From Methanococcus maripaludis C5 (GTDB taxonomy: Archaea; AGJL01; Methanococci; Methanococcales; Methanococcaceae), in the NCBI RefSeq assembly GCF_000016125.1, contig NC_009135.1:310001-374000 (forward strand): a stretch of DNA of 64,000 nt, read 5' to 3'. Each line of letters starts with the position of its first letter. Position 1 is the stretch's first letter. Positions 57,699 to 64,000 of this stretch are shown here, piece by piece. Below the pieces are notes generated by a model. It made no database searches. It had not been told where the DNA came from and saw nothing but the letters and a program-made list of their open reading frames with translations. Made by a program: the position numbers and the translations under genes.

Positions 57699-58244
57699 TT
57701 ATTCACCCAAATTATTCATAATATAATTTAACTGTGCTATTTCTTCTAAAACTTCAGTTTTCACGTAAGCTTCAGTTATATCTTTTCCTAGCGTAACTAT
57801 TCCGTGGTTTTTTAGAATAATTGAGTCTTCAACGCAAGCTGAAACATTTTCTGCAAGTTCTAAACTTCCACATGGAAAATAGTCAACGTATGCTATTTTT
57901 TTAATAAAAATTTCAGCTTCAGGAGTTAATAATTCCAATTTTTTATCTAGTGCTGAAAATGCAGTACAATACATCGAATGAGTGTGGACTATTGCATTTA
58001 TGGACTCTTTATTTTGATATATTTTCAAATGCATATTTAATTCTGAAGTAGGCTTTCCTTTTAGGATATTTCCTTCAATATCTGCAACACAAATGTCTTC
58101 TTCATTTAAAAATCCCAAAATGGAGCCTGTTGGAGTAATGTAAATAAGATTTTTATTTTTTATACTTACATTTCCGCCAGAACCAACAACATATTTTCTA
58201 TCGTATAATAGATGGCATATTTTTATAAAGTTAGATAAATTCAT
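57699..58244 (-). CDS. fucA: Class II aldolase, L-fuculose-1-phosphate-aldolase type
   Basis: A 181-residue zinc aldolase. SGGNVSIKN binds phosphate. H87 and H89 in VHTHSMYC, with H147 in KNHGIV, match the zinc ligands; E68 in SELNMH matches the catalytic Glu. In methanogens this family makes lactaldehyde, which can feed the lactyl part of coenzyme F420, or handles other sugar phosphates. GGTGATTTT precedes ATG 58244. It lies 39 nt after lonB on the same strand. Confidence 0.85.
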   Translation of the reverse strand: MNLSNFIKICHLLYDRKYVVGSGGNVSIKNKNLIYITPTGSILGFLNEEDICVADIEGNILKGKPTSELNMHLKIYQNKESINAIVHTHSMYCTAFSALDKKLELLTPEAEIFIKKIAYVDYFPCGSLELAENVSACVEDSIILKNHGIVTLGKDITEAYVKTEVLEEIAQLNYIMNNLGE

Positions 58245-58283
58245 AAAATCACCGGAAAAAAGGGGAAAATTAATTATAATCAA

Positions 58284-60362
58284 TTATAAGTTATCTAATT
58301 CGAATACTAATGGAATTAATTCTTCGAGGCGTGTAACTGCAATTACATCGATTCCTTCTGGATCGATAACGTCTTCAAGGTTGGATTGAGGAATAATTAC
58401 TCTTTTAAATCCGTATTCTTTAGCAGCATTTATTTTTTCGTTAACTCCGCCAATTGCAAGAATGTCTCCATTTAAATCAAGGCTTCCAGTTATACAGAAG
58501 TCCTGTTTTAAGGGGATATTCAGGAGTGATGAAATAATGCTTAAACATGCCGCAGCTGTTGCAGAGTCACCATCAATTTTTGAGTAGGACTGGCTAAACT
58601 GAATGTAGATTTCATGTTCTGCTAAATCAAGGTCTTCTTTTGAAAGGCCGCCTTTAGCTTTTGCAATGCTCAAGGTTCCATCAGAAACAAGCTTTTTAGA
58701 TAGTGCAGATGCTAACGTGATACTGTGTTTTGCAATATCTCCACTAATATTTAGCAGATTTGTTCTAGGGTGTTTTGATTTTACAATTTTTGTAATAATT
58801 TTTGTAACATCTCCAAGCCCGTCTGCACCTAAAACTGCGAGTCCATGGATTACTCCAGTTTTTGGAACATCATTTGAAACGATATTTTTATATCTCTTGA
58901 AATTTTTCAGATAATCAATTGCAACCTGTTTTGTCATACTGTATATGCCAGTATTTACAATTTCATTGATATGTTCAAGAGAAATCACTGTTTCATCTTC
59001 TTTTTCAATAACTGGAGCTTTCGAAACAATTTTTTTATGGGATGTATCTTCACTTTTTTTAGGTTTGAATTTTCCAACAACTTTCATAATTTTTTTAGTT
59101 TTTTTCTTTTCACCAGGTTTTTCAACAGGTTTTACAGTTAATTCAGGCCCAGTTTCTTCAGACATTTCTTCAATGCTTTCAGCGAGTTCTTTACCTGTTG
59201 CAATATCGTTCGCCATTTTGATAATATTTGAAACCTGTCTTAATCTTAAAGTAAGTTTGTTTTTTGATCCTGAAAGCAACTGAGCCATTTTAACAATTTC
59301 ACAACATGCTTCATAGGTCATCGGTCTTAAATTATTGTTTTTAAGTTCCTGTACAATAAATTGTAGTAATTTATCCCTGTTTTCCTGATTGTTGTCCATT
59401 TTATTTTTTAAGACAACTTTGTAGTCAATCCTGTCAAGTAATGGTGCTCTTAAATTACTTGCATCGTCCATGTTTCCAGACATTATCAATGTTAAGTCAC
59501 AAGGTATTGGGTTGGTTTCAACTGAAGCACCGCTTGAATTTGGATTTCTACCGCTGATTGCAAGCTGTTTATCTTGAAGTGCAGTTAAAATGTAATCCTG
59601 AACATCAACAGGCATTGTTTTAATTTCATCCACATAAAGGATACCCTTGTGTGCTTCATGGATTGCCCCTAAAATTACTCGTTTGTGTGGTGGTGTTCCA
59701 ATTGGAGGTTTTCCCCCTAGTGGACAGTGTTTAATGTCCCCGAGTAATTTTGTCGTGTTGTATGCACTTGCCCTAACAAGTGGCCTTTTTTTGCATTCGT
59801 AAAGTACCACTGGTTTTACGTCAGCAGGACTTACTGTATTTGGCATGGATGCTTTTGTAGCTCCAAATATATTTAGGAATAGTATTAAAAATACTAAAAG
59901 GGAGCCAATTACAGAAATGGCAGCAATTACTGCGAATTTGGATGACGGATCAGACAATCCATTTAATATGTAGCTCAATACAAGTGAGGAAACAATGATT
60001 CCAAGTAATAGTGTAAATATGCTTGGAGGCTGTCTCATTAATTTTGGATTTTGTGTCTGGATCGTTTCCTCAATCATTCGTCCTTCGATTAAGTCAACTA
60101 TCGGTTTTTCCGAGTTTTTCATATTGGGTCGTGCGATTAAGGAGTACGGTTTAAACTCGCTTGAATGTTCTAAAAGCTGACCAAAAGCTTTTACCATCAT
60201 TGATTTACCGACACCAGGGTCCCCAAGTAATAATGCATGTCTTTTATTTTTTACAGCACTCAATACTATCTTGACCGCTTCGTCCTGTCCGATAACCTGA
60301 TTAATTAAGTTAGGGGAAGGTTCTGGTAATTCATCAGTCGTGTTGAATTGTACTGAAAACAT
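58284..60362 (-). CDS. lonB: Archaeal membrane-anchored Lon protease (LonB)
   Basis: 692 residues. AAA+ domain with Walker A LLGDPGVGKSM (about 45-55) and VDEIKTMPVDVQD. Two membrane spans (about 117-139 and 144-170) are inserted in the nucleotide-binding domain, the LonB hallmark. The C-terminal protease domain has the catalytic Ser in DGDSATAAACLS and Lys in EKINAAKEYG. A lysine/glutamate-rich insert of about 70 residues (about 405-475) lengthens the protein beyond most LonB. It degrades misfolded proteins at the membrane. It starts 13 nt after the hydrogenase-protease gene. Confidence 0.94.
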   Translation of the reverse strand: MFSVQFNTTDELPEPSPNLINQVIGQDEAVKIVLSAVKNKRHALLLGDPGVGKSMMVKAFGQLLEHSSEFKPYSLIARPNMKNSEKPIVDLIEGRMIEETIQTQNPKLMRQPPSIFTLLLGIIVSSLVLSYILNGLSDPSSKFAVIAAISVIGSLLVFLILFLNIFGATKASMPNTVSPADVKPVVLYECKKRPLVRASAYNTTKLLGDIKHCPLGGKPPIGTPPHKRVILGAIHEAHKGILYVDEIKTMPVDVQDYILTALQDKQLAISGRNPNSSGASVETNPIPCDLTLIMSGNMDDASNLRAPLLDRIDYKVVLKNKMDNNQENRDKLLQFIVQELKNNNLRPMTYEACCEIVKMAQLLSGSKNKLTLRLRQVSNIIKMANDIATGKELAESIEEMSEETGPELTVKPVEKPGEKKKTKKIMKVVGKFKPKKSEDTSHKKIVSKAPVIEKEDETVISLEHINEIVNTGIYSMTKQVAIDYLKNFKRYKNIVSNDVPKTGVIHGLAVLGADGLGDVTKIITKIVKSKHPRTNLLNISGDIAKHSITLASALSKKLVSDGTLSIAKAKGGLSKEDLDLAEHEIYIQFSQSYSKIDGDSATAAACLSIISSLLNIPLKQDFCITGSLDLNGDILAIGGVNEKINAAKEYGFKRVIIPQSNLEDVIDPEGIDVIAVTRLEELIPLVFELDNL

Positions 60363-60375
60363 AATTCACCTTGTT

Positions 60376-60915
60376 TTATAATAAAACAGAATCAATCTCT
60401 TCAATTAATAATTTTGAAAATTCATCTGCTTTTTCTTTTATTAGTCCAGATAATGGTTCACCAAACTCAAGATCCGTTGGTTCGATTCCTATAATTAATA
60501 TTTCTGTATCAATATGAATATTAATGTACTTGATTATAATTGATAATGGGAGTGAGTGAGTTGAAAATCCGGTTTCCGAAATTTCATCACTTTCTACAAT
60601 TCTTAAAGTTCCTGGTTCTTGATGCATTAATGCAGCATCAATCATCATAATTTTGTCCGGATTTTCTTTTTTGATTACATCTGTGAAATTTTCAGGAACT
60701 ACTCCACAATTCATCAGGACTAATTTATCATTTACGGAATTTACTTCTTTTTCTAAGTATAAAGTCTCATAAGTTTTAGAATAGTTTTTAACTAATGATT
60801 CAACGACATAAACGCCGAATCCATCGTCACTTTTTAAATAATTTCCAATACCTAGTATTGCAATTTTATTACTGTTATTAATGAATGATTTGATAGTACT
60901 TTGGATACTTTCCAA
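60376..60915 (-). CDS. Hydrogenase maturation endopeptidase
   Basis: About 179 residues. The HycI/HyaD-type nickel-sensing protease trims the C-terminus of a [NiFe]-hydrogenase large subunit after Ni insertion. LGIGNYLKSDDGFG (Asp), MMIDAALM (Asp) and FSTHSLPL (His) supply the metal ligands. The target is probably a methanogen F420-reducing or other hydrogenase; which one is not clear. The TTG at 60915 is preferred, with GGTGAGATTT immediately upstream. It forms a unit with lonB and the aldolase. Confidence 0.88.
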   Translation of the reverse strand: MESIQSTIKSFINNSNKIAILGIGNYLKSDDGFGVYVVESLVKNYSKTYETLYLEKEVNSVNDKLVLMNCGVVPENFTDVIKKENPDKIMMIDAALMHQEPGTLRIVESDEISETGFSTHSLPLSIIIKYINIHIDTEILIIGIEPTDLEFGEPLSGLIKEKADEFSKLLIEEIDSVLL

Positions 60916-61030
60916 AAATCTCACCAATTTTTATTCAGGGGTTATCTCTTCTATATATAGTAGATACTTGATTACAGTACTATATAAAAACTGCGTTTTG
61001 TTTTAAAATAATCTGATTTAGGGTGTTTTT

Positions 61031-61558
61031 TTGGAAAAAGTAGTTATCAGAAACGTTAGAAAAAATGATATCAATGAAATAATGAACATAGAAAATGATT
61101 CATTTGTCGAAGGCATTTCTGAAAGTAGAGACGCTTTTTTAAATCGAATAAATACATTTTCGGATGGTTTTTTAGTTTTGGAAGTTGATTCGGAAGTTTT
61201 AGGATACATTTCTTCTGAAATTTGGGAATATTTTGAAAACATCGACGAAAAAATGTTCAATTTGAATCACGATATTAAAAAAGTCCACAATATCAATGGA
61301 TCAGAACTTTATATCTCATCGATAGGGGTTTTAAAAAAACACCGGAAAAAAGGATACGGGAATCTACTATTTAATGAATTAATTGAAAGAATTACAAAAA
61401 AGTATAAAATTTCAAGCATGATTCTAACGGTTTCGGCAAAATGGAATGCTGCAATTAAACTTTATGAAAAAAATGGTTTTAAAAAAATAGGTATATTAAA
61501 AGAATTTTTTGAAGATGATGAATGTTCAGATGGAATTTTAATGAGAAAATATATTTAA
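61031..61558 (+). CDS. GNAT-family N-acetyltransferase (RimI-like)
   Basis: 175 residues. The acetyl-CoA loop is SIGVLKKHRKKGYGNLLFNELIE, followed by LTVSAKWNAAIKLYEKNGFKKIGILKEFF, the typical RimI/ArdA-type C-terminal motif. Protein N-terminal acetylation is a likely role; small-molecule substrates are possible. The start is TTG 61031 after GGTGTTTTT. Its stop abuts, with no gap, the stop of the convergent ABC ATPase gene. Confidence 0.82.
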   Translation: MEKVVIRNVRKNDINEIMNIENDSFVEGISESRDAFLNRINTFSDGFLVLEVDSEVLGYISSEIWEYFENIDEKMFNLNHDIKKVHNINGSELYISSIGVLKKHRKKGYGNLLFNELIERITKKYKISSMILTVSAKWNAAIKLYEKNGFKKIGILKEFFEDDECSDGILMRKYI

Positions 61559-62320
61559 TTAATAACCTTCTCCGGGAACTACAGTTAACTGACCGTTTAA
61601 GTCATGTATTTGGGTGTTTACACCGTATACTTCCACAATGTTTTGTGTATTGATTATTTCTTTTCCGCCTTCAGCAAAGATTTTTCCATCTTTTAACATC
61701 AAGAATTTATCTGAATACCTCAATGCAAGGTTTATATCGTGCATTACAATTATTGAAGTAATATTTTCTGAAACTGATACATCTTTTAGTATTCTCATAA
61801 CTTCAAGCTGGTTTTTCAGGTCAAGATTGTTTGTAGGTTCATCAAGGAGTATTAATTTTGGCTCTTGAACGAGCACCCTTCCAATAATTACCTTTTGAAG
61901 TTCCCCGCCGCTAAGTTCATTCGTGTTTCTAAGTGCATATTTATCAAGGTCGAGAAGTTTAAGCACGTTTTCTGTAATTTCAATGTCTTTTTGTGAGATT
62001 TCCCATTTAATATGGGGTTTTCTTCCCAAAAGCAATGCATCAAATACAGTCATGTAGTTTCCATTAGACCTCTGTGGAACGTAACCTACTTTTTTTGCCA
62101 AGTCAAGCCTATCCATTTTATTTACGTCTAAGTTTTCAATAGTTATGGTTCCTTTTTTAGGTGGTAAAATCTTATTTATGCATTTTATAAGGGTTGACTT
62201 TCCAGCCCCGTTTATTCCGAGGATTGAAACGACTTCTCCTTTTTTTACTTCGAATTTAACGTCTTTTAGTATTTCAGTACTTTTGTATTTGAATTCAACT
62301 CCATCTACTGAAACAATCAT
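61559..62320 (-). CDS. ABC transporter ATPase, iron-siderophore/cobalamin type
   Basis: A 253-residue FecE/BtuD-type ATPase. Walker A is GINGAGKST near residue 36-44; the signature ELSGGELQKVIIGRVL and Walker B LILLDEPTNNLD are intact. The C-terminal segment (LNGQLTVVPGEGY) is usual for the family. ATG 62320 has GGTGAAAAC upstream. It follows the permease gene by 17 nt and completes a binding protein - permease - ATPase operon. Confidence 0.93.
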   Translation of the reverse strand: MIVSVDGVEFKYKSTEILKDVKFEVKKGEVVSILGINGAGKSTLIKCINKILPPKKGTITIENLDVNKMDRLDLAKKVGYVPQRSNGNYMTVFDALLLGRKPHIKWEISQKDIEITENVLKLLDLDKYALRNTNELSGGELQKVIIGRVLVQEPKLILLDEPTNNLDLKNQLEVMRILKDVSVSENITSIIVMHDINLALRYSDKFLMLKDGKIFAEGGKEIINTQNIVEVYGVNTQIHDLNGQLTVVPGEGY

Positions 62321-62337
62321 GTTTTCACCAAGACTAA

Positions 62338-63384
62338 TCATTTATACATCTTCATTAGTAAGTAAAGGAACATCGGAGCCCCTAAAAATGATGTTAATAT
62401 TCCTACTGGGAGAATTATTGGAGAAATTATTGTTCTTGCAATTGTATCTGCTAAAAGTACCAATACTGCACCGAATATACTGCACAATGGAATTAAGTAT
62501 CTGTAATCTCCACCGACAGTTATTCTTACAATGTGGGGACATATTAATCCAACAAATCCAATAATTCCCAAAAATGCAACGCAAACGGAAGTTACGAGGG
62601 ATGCAACAAGCATTCCGGATAATCTTATTTTATCTGTGTTAACACCAAGGGATTTTGCAGTTTCCTCACCGCTTTCAAGAGCGTTATAGTCCCATCTTTT
62701 ATGTATGAAGTAAATAAGTGAAACAGCGGCTACAAACGCCATAATTTTTACTTCTGGCCAGAGTGGTCTTCCAAGGTCACCAAATGACCAATAAACCATT
62801 GCAGCTAACTGCATATCATCTGCAAAGTACTGTATAAGTGTGGTTGCAGCAGTAAATAGTGAAGATATTGCAACCCCTGCAAGAATCATTGCTTCGGGAC
62901 TTAATCCCTTTAATCTTGCAAGTAGTAATACTGCACAAACGCCAAGCAATGAACCAAAGAATGCAAATACGGTTATTGAATATGGATTGTTTATTGCGAT
63001 ATGGCCGGTACTTTCAGCACCACCAATTCCAAGGGTAATTATTGCAACGCATGCACCAAACATAGCTCCGTGAGAAATACCCATGGTAAATGGGGATGCA
63101 AGCGGGTTTCTCAAAACACATTGCATTACTGCACCTGAAACCGATAGTCCGATTCCGCAGAGTACTGCAGCAAATATTCTTGGAAGTCTAATGTTCCATA
63201 TAACGAGGTTTGAAGCAGCATCTCCTGAACCAAGCAATGCATTTATGATTTGATTGATTGATAAATGGAAATCTCCAGTGCATAGTGCATAAACTGCTAT
63301 TACGATTAAAGCTATAATCAGTAAAAAACCAAATATCAGTTTTTTTAAAGTATATTTTTTGTAGTCATTAACAGAACTTTCCAC
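62338..63384 (-). CDS. ABC transporter permease, FecCD/BtuC family
   Basis: A 348-residue permease with about ten membrane spans. LPRIFAAVLCGIGLSVSGAVMQCVLRNPLASPFTMGISHGAMFGA is the highly conserved N-terminal FecCD block. FIGFVGLICPHIVRITVGGDYRYLIPLCSIFGAVLVLLADTIAR carries the ATPase-coupling loop. Iron complexes, haem or corrinoids are possible substrates. The start is GTG 63384 after GGGAT. Confidence 0.93.
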   Translation of the reverse strand: MESSVNDYKKYTLKKLIFGFLLIIALIVIAVYALCTGDFHLSINQIINALLGSGDAASNLVIWNIRLPRIFAAVLCGIGLSVSGAVMQCVLRNPLASPFTMGISHGAMFGACVAIITLGIGGAESTGHIAINNPYSITVFAFFGSLLGVCAVLLLARLKGLSPEAMILAGVAISSLFTAATTLIQYFADDMQLAAMVYWSFGDLGRPLWPEVKIMAFVAAVSLIYFIHKRWDYNALESGEETAKSLGVNTDKIRLSGMLVASLVTSVCVAFLGIIGFVGLICPHIVRITVGGDYRYLIPLCSIFGAVLVLLADTIARTIISPIILPVGILTSFLGAPMFLYLLMKMYK

Positions 63385-63494
63385 ATTATCCCTGTTTTGG
63401 TAATAAACTTATCAAATAAGTATTATTCTAACATATAAATAGCTATTTAATATTATCAAAAAATAAATTTTTCAAAAAAAAATAGTAAATGGGA

Positions 63495-64000
63495 TTAGTT
63501 ATTGGTTAGTTCGGTATATCCTGGAAACTGGCTTTCCATTATTGAATAAACTGGTTTTCCAAGGAATTTTTCGTATATTTCATCAGCTTTTTCTTCGACA
63601 TTTATATCGGAAAACTGTTCAGGATATATGGTTTTACCAACGAAATAAGCGTTTGCAATTCCTGTTTCTTTATTAAATGAATACCAGCAGTATGGTAAAA
63701 CTCCGTAGACGTTTCCATTTTGAACTGCGCTCAATCCCCGATATGCAGGATCGTTTAAATCTTCATTTATTAAATTCATTGAAGATTCACTTACAAAGAT
63801 GTATTCTGGATCCCATTCAAGAACCTGTTCTTTATTTACTGAAATTCCTTCACTGACGTCTGATACTTCTGAAGCTACGTTATTGGCATTCAAGAGTTCA
63901 AATGCAGGCCAGTGTGGGTCAGTTCCATCAAGACCATGAACTCCCATGTAAGGTCTGCCTGCAACGTAAACAGTAGGTTTTTCTTCATTGGATATGTCTG
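63495..64000 (-). CDS. Iron/corrinoid ABC transporter binding protein, N-terminus cut by window edge
   Basis: The C-terminal about 168 residues of a TroA/BtuF-like binding protein. The frame stays open to the right edge, reading ...DISNEEKPTVYVAGRPYMGVHG upstream of the first Met, so the start is beyond the window. Family traits include the backbone helix and WDPEYIFVSESSMNLIN, followed by LSAVQNGNVYGVLPYCWYSFN, where metal-complex-binding Tyr and Trp residues are common. It belongs to the same operon as the permease and ATPase 111 nt downstream. Confidence 0.88.
   Translation of the reverse strand, partial: DISNEEKPTVYVAGRPYMGVHGLDGTDPHWPAFELLNANNVASEVSDVSEGISVNKEQVLEWDPEYIFVSESSMNLINEDLNDPAYRGLSAVQNGNVYGVLPYCWYSFNKETGIANAYFVGKTIYPEQFSDINVEEKADEIYEKFLGKPVYSIMESQFPGYTELTNN

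Overview
The window comes from a low-GC hydrogenotrophic methanogen of the Methanococcus type, most likely Methanococcus maripaludis or a close relative. This rests on the gene set: formylmethanofuran dehydrogenase polyferredoxin, methenyl-H4MPT cyclohydrolase, Sep-tRNA:Cys-tRNA synthase, methanogenesis marker 14, RadA, aIF2-gamma, archaeal LonB and archaeal HMG-CoA synthase. It also rests on the very regular ribosome-binding pattern GGTGA-N4/5-start. The species name is inference. Almost all of the window is dense, ordinary chromosome, and no rRNA, tRNA, CRISPR array, insertion sequence or prophage was seen.

Layout. 1-1 kb: start of the fwd operon, preceded by a small HTH-ferredoxin protein. 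1-10 kb: cofactor and sulfur chemistry (ThiF-like protein, nadA, SepCysS, LarE, BioB, UPF0280, MoaE, MoeB, FdhD-like, PP-loop protein). 10-15 kb: HAD phosphatase, nucleotidyltransferase, FUN14 protein, lipoproteins, cbiE, geranylgeranyl-reductase-family flavoprotein and an orphan solute-binding lipoprotein. 15-28 kb: marker 14, radA, cbiT, glucan phosphorylase-like protein, XPD/DinG-type helicase, archaeal ornithine cyclodeaminase, hisC, cobQ and hypotheticals. 28-31.6 kb: the first mevalonate-pathway genes (thiolase, HMG-CoA synthase and their zinc-ribbon partner) behind an HTH regulator. 31.7-36 kb: NurA, aIF2-gamma, S6e and glnA, the last with an NrpR-type operator. 36-42 kb: aroA, an M24 peptidase, cbiD, trmO, a nuclease, a tiny membrane protein and lysA. 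42.5-45 kb: a PhoU-like regulator and a two-gene ABC transporter.

45-53 kb is the least ordinary part. It holds a lipoprotein, a DUF4186 gene broken by a one-base frameshift, and two large secreted surface proteins. One surface protein has Gly-Asp-Thr tandem repeats and duplicated modules; the other is 1504 residues with about 110 cysteines. A 600-base AT-rich gap follows. 53.5-64 kb returns to housekeeping: a radical SAM protein, mch, FKBP, rpiA, UPF0147, class II aldolase, lonB, a hydrogenase-maturation protease, an acetyltransferase and an Fe/corrinoid-type ABC importer whose binding protein runs off the end.

The best leads are familiar families with altered key residues or unexpected partners. 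They are BioB lacking one auxiliary-cluster cysteine and translationally coupled to a three-cysteine LarE; a GT35 phosphorylase with Thr where the PLP lysine should be; an FdhD without its CxxC; a HAD protein that seems to start on AUU; and an HTH regulator with a near-perfect 22-bp palindrome in front of HMG-CoA synthase. I did not find a clear, wholly new multi-gene system.
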